Shown here: one piece after another, positions 24,565-33,196 of the stretch
Position numbering within the stretch: the stretch's first letter is position 1
Layout: every line of letters starts with the position of its first letter
DNA from: Pirellulales bacterium
GTDB taxonomy: Bacteria; Planctomycetota; Planctomycetia; Pirellulales; Thermoguttaceae
Direction of reading: 5' to 3'
Length of the DNA stretch: 44,383 bases
Assembly: GCA_016936015.1 (NCBI GenBank)
Contig: JAFGPV010000082.1
Location: forward strand, 1-44,383
The notes under the pieces: generated by a model
Seen by the model: only the letters and a program-made list of their open reading frames with translations
Told to the model about the DNA's origin: nothing
Databases searched by the model: none
Position numbers and translations under genes: made by a program

Positions 24565-25362
24565 ATGCGGCTTCGGGCGATGATCATCGGCGGGTGTCTA
24601 TTCCTCTTTAGCGGCTGCGCGGCGCCCTGGGCTTCGCGGCTGACGCTTCCGGACCGTTACACGCTGGTCCACGACCCCCTGGAGATCCATAGCGATTTTC
24701 ACTTGATTGCCCATCATCGGTTAGTGGACGACCTGATCAGCCTGCGGACCGACCTGAGCCGAAGATTGGAGATCCCGGATTCGCAGGAGCCGATCCACGT
24801 CTATTTGTTCGAGAATCCCGAGCGGTTTCAGGGTTTTATGAAGCTCTATCACCCTGAATTCCCCGAGCGCCGGGCGTTCTTCGTCGAAACCGACGTCAAG
24901 CTCTCGGTCTATGCCCAATGGGGCGATCGCGTGTCGGAGGACCTGCGGCACGAGTTGACCCATGCGTATCTCCACGCGATCGTGCCGAACCTGCCCTTGT
25001 GGCTGGACGAAGGGCTGGCCGAATTTCACGAGGTTCCGCGGAGGGAACTGGGGCTGAACCACGCGCATCTATGTCGCTTAAAAGAACTGCAGGAGCGCGA
25101 GCACTGGCAGCCCGACCTGGACCGGCTGGAAAAGCTCGATCCCGACCGGGAAATGTCGCAAGACGATTACGCGGAGGCCTGGGGATGGACGTATTTTCTC
25201 CTGCTCGGCCAGCCCGAGCATGCAACCCTCCTCCGCGGATACCTTCACGATCTCCAGCGTCACGCTACGGCAGCGCCCTTTTCCATCCGCCTGCGGTCGC
25301 TCACGCCCGAGCCGGAAAAGGCGTTGGCAGAGTTCCTCCGCGAGTTGAAATCTACGCCCTGA
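24565..25362 (+). CDS. Lipoprotein with HExxH metallopeptidase-like domain
   Basis: 265 residues. The N-terminus MRLRAMIIGGCLFLFSGCAA has a lipobox ending at Cys18, so the protein is probably a lipoprotein. The central motif RHELTHAYLH (His129-Glu130, His133) is followed by LPLWLDEGLAEFHE with a glutamate about 16-20 residues on, the arrangement of gluzincin-type zinc peptidases (peptidase MA/DUF1570-like). Family naming is tentative. Upstream, 24366-24564 holds no gene, only a short AAGAGGC/GCCTCTT hairpin at 24518. Repeat DNA follows the gene. Confidence 0.82.
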   Translation: MRLRAMIIGGCLFLFSGCAAPWASRLTLPDRYTLVHDPLEIHSDFHLIAHHRLVDDLISLRTDLSRRLEIPDSQEPIHVYLFENPERFQGFMKLYHPEFPERRAFFVETDVKLSVYAQWGDRVSEDLRHELTHAYLHAIVPNLPLWLDEGLAEFHEVPRRELGLNHAHLCRLKELQEREHWQPDLDRLEKLDPDREMSQDDYAEAWGWTYFLLLGQPEHATLLRGYLHDLQRHATAAPFSIRLRSLTPEPEKALAEFLRELKSTP

Positions 25363-25384
25363 ACTTTAGTAACATGTGCCTTCT

Positions 25385-25458
25385 GTTTAGCGGCTGTCGT
25401 ACCGGCGGCCTGGGCGTATTTTCTCCATCCGGGGCCGCCGTACCGGCGGCCGCTAAAC
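25385..25458. repeat. Family H inverted repeat
   Basis: Arms TTTAGCGGCTGTCGTACCGG and CCGTACCGGCGGCCGCTAAA around a short centre, filling much of the gap between the lipoprotein and GNAT genes. It could fold into a long hairpin and end transcription of the lipoprotein gene. Confidence 0.82.
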
Positions 25459-25545
25459 GTTTTCCCCTCATCTAGTCGTAAACGGCAACACTTCCTATAA
25501 TCCCAGGTCCCTGCACCAAGATTTCACCCGGATTGCCAGGCGCCT

Positions 25546-26499
25546 ATGCTGACGTTTCGTTCGTTTCGCAACACAGATCCACCGTTGCTGACGGCCCTAT
25601 GGCGCAGTCAGGCGGGGCAATCCGGCCTCTTGCAGCCCGTTTCTTCCGATTTATTTGAACAACTCATCTTCTCTAAATTATATTTCGACTATCCGGGCCT
25701 GATCTTCGCCTTTGACGGCGCAACGGCCGTAGGCTGCGTTCATGCGGGTTTTGGCCCCAACCAGGCCCAGGATCGGGTGATCTGCGACGCCGGGGTGACG
25801 AACCTCCTGCTGGTTCGACCCGGTGATGAGGAGGAGGAAGTCGCTTCGGAGCTGCTGCTGCAAAGCGAGGCCTATCTTCGCGGCCGGGGCGCAAAGGTCC
25901 TTTACGGCGGCGGGCTTCGGCCGCTGAGTCCTTTTTATCTCGGCCTTTACGGCGGCAGCGAACCGTCGGGGATCCTCGACACCGACCGGCCGGCCCAGCG
26001 GGTTTTTGAGCGGCACGATTATCGGGTCGTCGAGACCGCCCGAACGCTTGAATTTGACCTGACCGGTTTCGAGCCGGTCATCGATCGCCGGCAGATGCAG
26101 ATCCGGCGTCAGATGGTGGTGGAAGTAGCGATCGACGCCCCCACGCGGACGTGGTGGGAGGCCTGCATCCTGGGCGAATTCGACCTTACGCGGTTCACGC
26201 TCTTGCCCCGGGGCGGCGCCGGGGCCGCCGCCTCGGCGCTCTTCCGTCGCATGGAACCGCGAGGGATTACCCACGTCGGCCGGAAGATCGGCCTGCTCGA
26301 GTTTTTCGTCGATCCGTTGTACCGCCGTCGCGGCGTGGCCACCTTTCTGCTGAGCGAGGCCTTCCGGCAGTTCCATCGGCAGGGGATCGCCCTCGTGGAG
26401 GCCCAGGTGCTGGGGAGCAACGTGCCGGGCCTGAATCTCCACCAGAAATTCGGATTCCGGAAGACCGGGGAGAGTAAGGTTTATCGGAAGGAAGTTTAA
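25546..26499 (+). CDS. Tandem GNAT-type N-acetyltransferase
   Basis: 317 residues with two acetyltransferase folds. The N-terminal half (about 1-150) has the GNAT sequence style around TAVGCVHAGFGPN and VTNLLLVRPGDEEEEVASEL, with a weak acetyl-CoA loop. The C-terminal half has GLLEFFVDPLYRRRGVATFL, which is the P-loop-like acetyl-CoA site (R-R-R-G-V-A), then LVEAQVLGSNVPGLNLHQKF and GFRKTGESKVYRKEV, a textbook GNAT C-terminus. The substrate is unknown. It is a single gene flanked by repeats. Confidence 0.87.
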   Translation: MLTFRSFRNTDPPLLTALWRSQAGQSGLLQPVSSDLFEQLIFSKLYFDYPGLIFAFDGATAVGCVHAGFGPNQAQDRVICDAGVTNLLLVRPGDEEEEVASELLLQSEAYLRGRGAKVLYGGGLRPLSPFYLGLYGGSEPSGILDTDRPAQRVFERHDYRVVETARTLEFDLTGFEPVIDRRQMQIRRQMVVEVAIDAPTRTWWEACILGEFDLTRFTLLPRGGAGAAASALFRRMEPRGITHVGRKIGLLEFFVDPLYRRRGVATFLLSEAFRQFHRQGIALVEAQVLGSNVPGLNLHQKFGFRKTGESKVYRKEV

Positions 26500-26527
26500 G
26501 AAGAGAATCGGGACCGAAGTTTGGAAA

Positions 26528-26675
26528 CTGACGAATGACGAAGCTCGAATGACGAAAGAAATCCTAATGACGAAATCCAAAGGATAAGGGGATCTGCTTT
26601 GTTGGTGTTGGATGATGTTTCGGATTTCGGAATTCGACATTCTTTCGTCATTCGAGCTTCGTCATTCGTCATTCC
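26528..26675. repeat. Inverted family J repeats (GACGAATGACGAAGCTCGAA type)
   Basis: The left arm (26528-26577) with tandem GAATGACGAA units and the right arm (26634-26675) ATTCTTTCGTCATTCGAGC, GTCATTCGTCATT are inverses of one another. Other copies lie at 33076-33110 and 39843-39967. No coding region is seen between the convergent GNAT and acyltransferase genes. Confidence 0.88.
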
Positions 26676-26712
26676 CCAAAAGTCTCTCCTTGGACAATGG
26701 GGCCCTATCCCC

Positions 26713-27678
26713 TTACGCCGCCTGTTTCTTCCGCCGCCTGGGCAACCGGGTGTCTTTCCAGCGGCGGTGGAGCCACCAGTATTGCTCGGGAGCGGTGCGG
26801 ATCTGGTCTTCCAGCCGTGAAGAAAACCACTGGGTGATCTCCCGCACGTTGGCGAGTTCTTCCCGGGTGTACGGCGATGGTTTGACTTCGGGATTCTCTC
26901 CACCGCCTTGCCCGGCGGGATCGAACATCGCGTAGTTCCTCAGGCAGAAGCGCATCGGCCCTTGGAGACGCACGGAAACGGCCAGTGCCAGCACGGCTTG
27001 GTATTCCAAGGCCAACAGCGCGATGGCCTTATGGGCGGAAGCCGGCCGGCCGAAAAATTCGATCCAACAGCCCTTCGGCCCGGCGTACTGATCGGCCAGG
27101 AAGGTCAGCACGCCCCGTTGCGTCAAGACCCGCTGAATCTCCTCGTAGCCGCCGTTCTTGGGAATGATCTGCTGCCCGGTGCGGCTGCGGAACTGGTTCA
27201 CAAAACGGTCGAGGAACGGGTTGTCCAGCGTCCGGGCGATGGTGTAGGTCTGAAAGCCCAGGATGCCGAGTACGTAACCGCCGACCTCGAAGTTTCCCAA
27301 GTGCCCCGTGACCACCAGGAGCGGCTTTTTTTCGAGCAGGAGCCGGACTAAATGATCTTCGTCTTCCAGCGCGATGAATTGCCGCCAATTGGTTTCGTGG
27401 ATTTTCCGCGGCGTCTGGGCCACCTCCAACACCAACAGGAAGAGGTGCTCCCACATTTGCCGGGCCAGGCGTCGCCGGGCCGCGGCGGAAAGCCTCGGAA
27501 ACGCGTGCCGGAGATTCTCCTCGATCACCGCGCCGCGGATCTTCAACACCTCGCAGAATAACCACGCAAATCCGTGGGCCAGCCGCACGCCCGTCTCCAG
27601 CGGAAGCGCCTGGACGATGCAGATCAGGATCCGAACCGTCAGATAGACCAGATAATCGCCGACCGTCCGCAACAGCAT
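26713..27678 (-). CDS. Lipid A biosynthesis acyltransferase (LpxL/HtrB-like)
   Basis: Inner-membrane enzyme that adds a secondary acyl chain to lipid A precursors. I start at the ATG at 27676-27678 (MLLRTVGDYLVYLTVRIL), preceded by GGAAGGA; an ATG five codons upstream is possible. The N-terminal hydrophobic anchor, the HX4E site TGHLGNFEVGGYV, FLADQYAGPKGCWIEFFGRP and the C-terminal APEQYWWLHRRWKDTRLP are all characteristic. 321 residues is normal. Its presence supports a lipid A-bearing outer membrane. It is followed by convergent repeat DNA and preceded by a Gfo/Idh gene on the same strand with a 140-bp gap. Confidence 0.93.
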   Translation of the reverse strand: MLLRTVGDYLVYLTVRILICIVQALPLETGVRLAHGFAWLFCEVLKIRGAVIEENLRHAFPRLSAAARRRLARQMWEHLFLLVLEVAQTPRKIHETNWRQFIALEDEDHLVRLLLEKKPLLVVTGHLGNFEVGGYVLGILGFQTYTIARTLDNPFLDRFVNQFRSRTGQQIIPKNGGYEEIQRVLTQRGVLTFLADQYAGPKGCWIEFFGRPASAHKAIALLALEYQAVLALAVSVRLQGPMRFCLRNYAMFDPAGQGGGENPEVKPSPYTREELANVREITQWFSSRLEDQIRTAPEQYWWLHRRWKDTRLPRRRKKQAA

Positions 27679-27818
27679 GAATCTTCCTTCCATGAAGAAA
27701 ATGATTTCCCCTCCGGGCGCCGACCGAAGGTTGGTCGGGGAGAGGGCCAGAGCGAGGCCTTTTCCTCAACTGAGATCGGATTCTCCTCAATTTCCCGACT
27801 TGAGAAAAGAGCGATTTT

Positions 27819-28907
27819 TTACTGGGAGACGGCCTGACGCGCCTTCAGCGGCGGATCGCCGGGCAGGGGGAGCCGGACGGCCCGGCCGGTCTCGGCCGAT
27901 TTGTAGATCGCCAGGATCAGTTCCACGGAGCGCCGGCCCTCGGGGCCGTCAATCTGGGGTTTGACGCCCTTACGGATGGCGTGGACCACGTCCTGGAACA
28001 GCCGGGCGTGACCGTGATGGCCGATGGCGGCGGGATCGGCGGCCCCGCCGCCGCCGCTCTTCCGCCGGGTCATTCCCTCCAAAATTGCGGCGTCGGCCCT
28101 GGTCTTCTTGGCGAAATCCCACTTCACGAGGTCTTCTTCCTCCAGCACGGCCGAGCCGGTGTCGCCGTGGATTTCGATCCGCTTCAAATAGCCGGGATAC
28201 GCCGCGGTCGTAGCCTCGATCACGCCCAGCGCGCCGTTGGCGAACTTGACGGTCGCCACGGCCACGTCTTCGACGGCGATCCGTCGGTGCGCCCGCAGTG
28301 CGGTCTGGGCCTGCACCTCGACGGCCGGCCCCATCAGCCAGAGCAGCAGATCGACGCTGTGGATGGCCTGGTTCATCAGGGCGCCGCCGCCGTCCAGCGC
28401 CCAGGTTCCCCGCCACGCGCCGCCGTCGTAGTAGGCCTGCGTGCGATACCACTTGACGATCGCGTCGCCGAGGGTCAGCCGGCCAAACCGGCCCTCCGTG
28501 ACGGCCTTTTTCATCTGGCGGCCGGAGTCGTGGAACCGGGAGGGGAAGATCGTCGAGAGGACCACGCCCGCCTTTTTGCAGGCGGCTATGATCTCGTCGC
28601 AGCGGCGGAGCGTGATCTCCAGGGGTTTTTCGACGATCACGTGCTTTCCCGCCCGGGCGGCGGCCACGGCCGTGTCCCGGTGCGCCCCGCTCGGCGTGCC
28701 GATGGTCACCACGTTCACCGCCGGGTTGTCCAGCAGGTCGTCGAGTCGGGTGTACGCCTTCACGCCGAAGGCGTCGGCGAATTTTTCCGCCGCGGCGGGC
28801 ACGGCGTCGAAACCGCCGATCAACCGGGCGCCCCGGACGTCGCGCACCGCCCGGGCGTGAAAATGGGAAATCATCCCACAACCGATCACTCCAAAACCTA
28901 ATGTCAT
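27819..28907 (-). CDS. Gfo/Idh/MocA-family NAD(P)-dependent oxidoreductase
   Basis: Cytosolic dehydrogenase acting on a sugar or inositol-like substrate. 362 residues. The Rossmann start is FGVIGCGMISHFHARAV. VTIGTPSGAHRDTAVAAARA, the catalytic lysine motif HVIVEKPLEIT and the substrate-binding GALMNQAIHSVDLLLWL, with the catalytic histidine, are diagnostic. A GAGG ribosome site lies at -10. The substrate cannot be predicted; members are abundant in planctomycete-like bacteria and often act in carbohydrate catabolism. It is not tightly linked to other sugar genes here. Confidence 0.93.
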   Translation of the reverse strand: MTLGFGVIGCGMISHFHARAVRDVRGARLIGGFDAVPAAAEKFADAFGVKAYTRLDDLLDNPAVNVVTIGTPSGAHRDTAVAAARAGKHVIVEKPLEITLRRCDEIIAACKKAGVVLSTIFPSRFHDSGRQMKKAVTEGRFGRLTLGDAIVKWYRTQAYYDGGAWRGTWALDGGGALMNQAIHSVDLLLWLMGPAVEVQAQTALRAHRRIAVEDVAVATVKFANGALGVIEATTAAYPGYLKRIEIHGDTGSAVLEEEDLVKWDFAKKTRADAAILEGMTRRKSGGGGAADPAAIGHHGHARLFQDVVHAIRKGVKPQIDGPEGRRSVELILAIYKSAETGRAVRLPLPGDPPLKARQAVSQ

Positions 28908-28982
28908 GGGGAACCTCGTGAGTGTCGCATGTCAACTCGAACTGGTCGCCGGCTCACACCACCTAGAGATACGTAAATCCCC

Positions 28983-29007
28983 CTCGGCGGCTGTTAGCCG
29001 CCGGCTA
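28983..29007. repeat. Single family B repeat arm
   Basis: CTCGGCGGCTGTTAGCCGCC followed by GGCTA, in the 164-bp gap between the Gfo/Idh start and the CPBP stop. No gene is seen in this gap. Confidence 0.85.
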
Positions 29008-29071
29008 CCGGATGTAATCATATTACCCCACTCCTCGATCCAGGCGGCAGATGGAGCCGTTGGATTGCCGA

Positions 29072-30001
29072 TTAAAAAAAATACCACAAAGCCGAGAAAA
29101 AGGCAAAGGCATTGACCGCGCTGTGGGCGGCCACCAGGGGGACCACGCGATGGGTGGAATAGTAAAATCCCCCCAGTACTGCCGCCAGGAAAAAAAGCGG
29201 CAAGGGATCGGGCGTAACGTCCTTCGGCAACAGCAAGGCGGCGCCGGCTTGGATCAGGTACAGCGGCACGACCAGGGCGAGAAAGACGATCAGTCCCCGC
29301 AGGAGATCGCGGAAAAAATCCCGCGGCGCCCAGCCGAGGTCGGCGGCCGTCGCGCCGCGGAAGGCGAGCATCCAGAAGACCGCAAATCCCAGTGCCACCA
29401 GGGAAGCGGCGGCGTTGCCCGACATTAAAAACAGCAAATACTCTCCCTTGGCCGTCGGGCCGGCGCCGCGAATGTGCAACAGCGCGAAAGGCAGGGCGGA
29501 AAACAACACCGGAAATACGCCGCGCAGCCACCGCCGCCGCAGGATCCGCCAGCGGCGCCGCCCGCGCCGCTCCAGGCCCTCCAGCCAACCCTGCAGGAAG
29601 ACGCGAAAGAAAAACTCTTCCGCCAGCGGCGCCGCCAGCACCGCCGAGATCCCGCAGACGATCAGGTAGCTCCACTGCCCTTGCCGGATCAGCCGGAGCA
29701 GGGGATGCAGGGACGAATGGGACTCGGTCCAGGGACTGAAATCGGGATTCGTCAGCGGAGGAACCAGAGACCGCCAAAAGAGCGACCACAAGGTGATGCC
29801 GACGTAAAAGACGGCGGCGATGAGGACCAAATCGCCAAATCCCCAGGGAACCGTGCGCCGGATCACGACTATCGCTGGTTTCCGCGGCCTGCGAAAGACG
29901 AAAAATCCCGCTCCTTCGACCAACAGGATCCCCAACGCCAGGGCAAGGCAAATCACCCCCAGCAGACGAGGATCAATTTCATAAGCAACAGACCAATCCA
30001 T
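29072..30001 (-). CDS. CPBP-family intramembrane metalloprotease with inserted membrane segment
   Basis: 309 residues from the ATG at 29999-30001 (MDWSVAYEIDPRLLGV). The frame is open further upstream, but that part overlaps pgsA and is not protein-like. The three CPBP (Abi/Rce1-type) motifs are present: LAEEFFFRVFLQ (Glu128, Glu129, Arg133), FALLHI (His176) and AAHSAVNAFAFF (His293, Asn297). The distance between the second and third motif is about 115 residues, unusually long. The extra part includes FRGATAADLGWAPRDFF, a segment normally found before the first motif. It starts 8 bp after pgsA ends, so it is in the same operon. The role, prenyl-type proteolysis or another membrane function, is unknown. 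Confidence 0.85.
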   Translation of the reverse strand: MDWSVAYEIDPRLLGVICLALALGILLVEGAGFFVFRRPRKPAIVVIRRTVPWGFGDLVLIAAVFYVGITLWSLFWRSLVPPLTNPDFSPWTESHSSLHPLLRLIRQGQWSYLIVCGISAVLAAPLAEEFFFRVFLQGWLEGLERRGRRRWRILRRRWLRGVFPVLFSALPFALLHIRGAGPTAKGEYLLFLMSGNAAASLVALGFAVFWMLAFRGATAADLGWAPRDFFRDLLRGLIVFLALVVPLYLIQAGAALLLPKDVTPDPLPLFFLAAVLGGFYYSTHRVVPLVAAHSAVNAFAFFSALWYFF

Positions 30002-30009
30002 CGTTCCGT

Positions 30010-30624
30010 TCAGATGTTCTCTTTCAAGATCCGCACCGCGGCAAAGACGTACACGACGCCCGAGTACACGGTTGCCGCGACGGTGGCCCAGACCGAGGCG
30101 ATCAGGAGCACGGTGCACCAGGCGGGGGCGTTTTCCGGGGGATTCTCGTAGGTCAGATAAAATAAACACGTTGCGGCGGCCGTGCATTGCAGGACCATCT
30201 TGATCTTGCCCGACCACTTGGCCGAAAAATCGCCGCCCCGCTCCTCAATCATGCTCCGCAGCACCGTGACCAGCAGTTCCCGCACCACGATCACCACGAC
30301 CATCCACGCCTGCAAGCCCCAGGCCAAATCCCGCAGCCCCGGCGCCGCCGCCAGAAAGATGAACGTGCCGCAGACAATCACTTTGTCGGCAAACGGATCC
30401 AGCACCCGGCCCAACGGTGTAATGAGCATCCACCTCCGGGCAATGTAGCCGTCCAGCCAATCGGTAACCGCCGCCAACAAAAACAGGACAAATCCCCACC
30501 CATAGCCGGCCGTCCAACCTCGGCTTCCTGCCGCCAGGAAGATGAACAACACCAGTGCAAAGACCAGCCGGAGGACCGTTAACGCATTCGGCAGATTCAT
30601 CGGCGAAGGTTTTTCATCCTTCAT
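30010..30624 (-). CDS. pgsA: CDP-diacylglycerol-glycerol-3-phosphate 3-phosphatidyltransferase
   Basis: Membrane enzyme making phosphatidylglycerol phosphate from CDP-diacylglycerol. 204 residues with the CDP-alcohol phosphatidyltransferase signature D-G-x2-A-R-x8-G-x3-D-x3-D, seen here as DGYIARRWMLITPLGRVLDP followed by FADK. MNLPNALTVLRLVFALVLF is the typical first helix. I keep the ATG at 30624 because AGAGGAG is correctly placed before it; the ATG at codon 9 is closer to the usual length. It lies 17 bp after rimO and 8 bp before the CPBP gene. rimO next to pgsA is, from memory, a common bacterial pairing. Confidence 0.94.
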   Translation of the reverse strand: MKDEKPSPMNLPNALTVLRLVFALVLFIFLAAGSRGWTAGYGWGFVLFLLAAVTDWLDGYIARRWMLITPLGRVLDPFADKVIVCGTFIFLAAAPGLRDLAWGLQAWMVVVIVVRELLVTVLRSMIEERGGDFSAKWSGKIKMVLQCTAAATCLFYLTYENPPENAPAWCTVLLIASVWATVAATVYSGVVYVFAAVRILKENI

Positions 30625-30641
30625 GGATTACTCCTCTTCCT

Positions 30642-32075
30642 TCAACGCCGGGGCCGAGGATGGCCCGGCTCGCTCCTTCGAAGTTCGACCTTCGACTCTC
30701 GATCCTCGACCTTCGCTGCTTCCCGCTCCCCGGCCACGCCGATCAAATCATATTCCCGGGCGGCAACCACTTCGCAGGAGACGAACTGGCCCGACCGCAG
30801 TTTTTTTCCCGTCACGTACACCACGCCGTCGATCTCCGGGGCCTCGGCATAGGTCCGGCCGATCCAGGCGTTCTTCTCGCCCGGGACGGGACCGTCGAGG
30901 ATCGTCTCATACACTGTCCCCACGCGCGACGCATTCCAGGCAAAAGCAATCGGCTGCTGGGCGGCCAACAGCCGCTCGCGCCGTGAGAGCTTGATCTCTT
31001 CCGCCAAGGCGCCGTCGAGCCGGGCGGCAGGGGTCTTCGGCTCTGAGCTGTAGGCAAATGCTCCCAGCCGCTCGAAACGCTGCATCTTAACGAATTCCAG
31101 CAACTCTTGAAATTGCTCCTCGGTCTCGCCCGGAAATCCGGCGATCAGGGTCGTCCGTAGCACCAGCGATTGTATCCGCCGGCGCAGTCTTTCCAACAGC
31201 CCCTCCGTCTCCACCCGGGTTACGCCGCGCCGCATCCGCCGCAAGATATCGTCGTTGACGTGCTGGAGCGGGAGATCCAAATAAGGCAAAATCTTCCGGG
31301 CGCCCGAGAGCGTTTCGATCAACTCGTCCGTAACGTGCCTCGGATAAAGGTACATCAGACGGATCCACCGCAATCCCGGGATCGCGTCGAGTTGCCGCAG
31401 CAGGTCGGCCAATCGCGGCTTGCCGTAAAGGTCGATGCCGTAAGACGTTGTGTCCTGGGCTATCACAATCAGCTCCCGGACGCCGTCGTCGGCAAGCGTC
31501 TCGGCTTCGGCTACTGCCTGCTCAAGGGGTTTGCTGAAATAGGGCCCCCGAAGCCGGGGAATGACGCAGAAAGAGCACTGTCGGTTGCACCCTTCGGCGA
31601 TTTTCAAATACGCCAGATGCCCGGCGGTCAAACGCAGCCGGGGGGTGTCTGTCAGGAAAGGTGAGGGCGGCGGAAAGTGGACGGCACCCCCCTCGGTCGA
31701 TCCTTTATGGATCCGGCAGGCGGCTTGAACGATCTCCTCTCGTCCAAAAACCCCCACCAGTTGGTCGATCCGAGGATGGCGTCGGAGCAATTGCTCGCGA
31801 TCGCGCTCGGCCAGGCAGCCGGCGACGATCACCCCTTGCAGCTCACCCCGGGCCTTCCGCTCCAGCATTTCCTCGATCACGCGGTGCGATTCCTCCCGGG
31901 CGTCGCCGATGAAACCGCAGGTGTTGATTATGACAAAATCGGCGTCCTCCGGCCTCAGGACGTGTTGATATCCCTCTGCCGCCAACAATCCCGCCATCCG
32001 CTCGGTGTCCACCAGATTTTTCGGGCATCCGAGGCTGACCAGGGCGAAGCGGTTCTCGTTGGTCGGAGGGGGCAT
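30642..32075 (-). CDS. rimO: Ribosomal protein S12 methylthiotransferase
   Basis: Radical SAM enzyme that methylthiolates an aspartate of ribosomal protein S12. The MTTase domain has VSLGCPKNLVDTERMAGLLA with Cys17, Cys53 (NTCGFIGDAREES) and Cys87 (VAGCLAERDR) as the auxiliary cluster ligands. The radical SAM motif is GCNRQCSFCVIPRLRG (Cys163, 167, 170). VSLGCPKN and CGFI are diagnostic for RimO over MiaB. A TRAM domain closes the protein. The last 25 or so residues (after YDLIGVAGERE) are encoded by repeats and are not part of the family. It is the first gene of the rimO-pgsA-CPBP cluster. No clear ribosome site is visible. Confidence 0.96.
   Translation of the reverse strand: MPPPTNENRFALVSLGCPKNLVDTERMAGLLAAEGYQHVLRPEDADFVIINTCGFIGDAREESHRVIEEMLERKARGELQGVIVAGCLAERDREQLLRRHPRIDQLVGVFGREEIVQAACRIHKGSTEGGAVHFPPPSPFLTDTPRLRLTAGHLAYLKIAEGCNRQCSFCVIPRLRGPYFSKPLEQAVAEAETLADDGVRELIVIAQDTTSYGIDLYGKPRLADLLRQLDAIPGLRWIRLMYLYPRHVTDELIETLSGARKILPYLDLPLQHVNDDILRRMRRGVTRVETEGLLERLRRRIQSLVLRTTLIAGFPGETEEQFQELLEFVKMQRFERLGAFAYSSEPKTPAARLDGALAEEIKLSRRERLLAAQQPIAFAWNASRVGTVYETILDGPVPGEKNAWIGRTYAEAPEIDGVVYVTGKKLRSGQFVSCEVVAAREYDLIGVAGEREAAKVEDRESKVELRRSEPGHPRPRR
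30646..30716. repeat. Two repeats forming the 3' end of rimO
   Basis: 30646-30673 is a near copy of 15839-15866 (family L). Next to it, 30674-30716 is a direct repeat of TTCGACCTTCGACTC/ATCCTCGACCTTCG units. Both are translated as the C-terminal tail of RimO, and the stop TGA (30642-30644) lies just beyond the family L copy. Confidence 0.8.
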
Positions 32076-32112
32076 GATAAATATTATTGCAGGAAAAAAA
32101 TGATGAAAAACA

Positions 32113-32137
32113 GTCGGCGGCTAACAACCGCCGAGAG
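32113..32137. repeat. Degenerate family B arm
   Basis: GTCGGCGGCTAACAACCGCC followed by GAGAG, a variant of the repeat at 9078 and 17082. It lies upstream of rimO in the divergent gap. Confidence 0.75.
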
Positions 32138-32286
32138 ATAATTCACCCGACGGGACGCTCCCGTTTATCCTACCCGAAACGTTAGTATTTCTAAAGAGTC
32201 CGCCGCGGGGGCTTGATTTTCCCCCACGATCTGCTAAAGTGTACATATATATACTATTCCTGAAAAAGACAGGCCGGGGCCGTCCC

Positions 32287-33078
32287 ATGTTTCCCGAATT
32301 GACGCGCGAAGAGCTGGCCGCCGGCATGGACGCCGTGGTGGAGGAAATCCTCCGCCGCGCGGCCGTGGCGGGACCGCCGGTGGATGCGTTCACCGTGGCC
32401 CGCGCCCTGGGGATGACCGTGGTCTGGGACGACCGGCAGGCCGGCCGGGCACGCTACGTGCGGCTGAAGGGACATCGGGATCCGAAGCCGCGGGGAACGA
32501 TTCTCCTGAAATCCGATCCCCGTCGGGAACGCCGGCAATGGGCCGTCGCCCATGAGATCGGCGAGCACCTTGCGCCTCGGGTCTTTGCGGTTTGGGGCGT
32601 CGATCCGCGGGAAACGGCCTCGTCGGCCCGTGAGATCGCCGCCAATCACCTCGCCGGCCGGCTCCTGCTGCCCACGGGCTGGTTCGCTGCCGATGCCCGA
32701 TCCTGCCGCTGGGACCTGCTGGCACTGAAGGCCAAATATTCGACGGCCAGTCACGAATTGATCGCCCGACGGATGCTGGAGTGCGCCGTCCCCGTGATCG
32801 TCAGCATCTTCGACCAGCGGCGGATCTCCTTCCGCCGCAGCAACCTGCCGGGCCGGACGCCGCCGCCGTTGCAGATCGAGGCCCGTTGTTGGCAACAAGC
32901 CCACACCCAAAACCGCCACGTTGTAAAAACCCTCGGACCCTACCGAACCCAGGTCTGGCCCGTGCACGAGGAGGACTGGAAACGTGAAATCATCCGTACC
33001 GAAGTGCAAGAGTGCTGGGACGTAATGGAAGATGATATGGGGGCGGGGACCGCTTGCGGCTTCGCAAAGGACCAGTGA
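32287..33078 (+). CDS. ImmA/IrrE-type metallopeptidase-like protein without an HTH partner
   Basis: 263 residues. The ATG at 32287 (MFPELTREELAAGMDAVV) is preferred over an upstream ATG in low-complexity sequence. The COG2856/ImmA-IrrE pattern is clear: WAVAHEIGEHLAP (His89-Glu90-x3-His94), then REIAANHLAGRLLLPTGWF, the E-x-x-A-N-x-x-A-x-x-L-L-x-P signature. The N-terminus DAFTVARALGMTVVWDD is the usual start. The C-terminal half is unassigned. These peptidases usually cleave an HTH repressor encoded beside them, but here none is adjacent. The stop codon lies in a family J repeat. Confidence 0.88.
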   Translation: MFPELTREELAAGMDAVVEEILRRAAVAGPPVDAFTVARALGMTVVWDDRQAGRARYVRLKGHRDPKPRGTILLKSDPRRERRQWAVAHEIGEHLAPRVFAVWGVDPRETASSAREIAANHLAGRLLLPTGWFAADARSCRWDLLALKAKYSTASHELIARRMLECAVPVIVSIFDQRRISFRRSNLPGRTPPPLQIEARCWQQAHTQNRHVVKTLGPYRTQVWPVHEEDWKREIIRTEVQECWDVMEDDMGAGTACGFAKDQ

Positions 33079-33196
33079 CGAAGCTCGAATGATAAAAGAA
33101 ATCCGAATGACTAATGAAAAAGCAACCGTCATCCTGAGCGTAGCGAAGGATCTAATCTGAAAAAAACCGGAGATTCTTCGCTACGCTCAGAATGAC
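33076..33196. repeat. Family J and family D repeats downstream of the ImmA/IrrE gene
   Basis: 33076-33110 is a family J unit (TGACGAAGCTCGAATGA), starting with the stop codon of the preceding gene. 33128-33196 is a perfect-looking family D pair: GTCATCCTGAGCGTAGCGAA and TTCGCTACGCTCAGAATGAC around a 28-bp AT-rich centre. It is a strong hairpin that may terminate transcription. The rest of the gap up to 33362 shows no gene. Confidence 0.88.
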
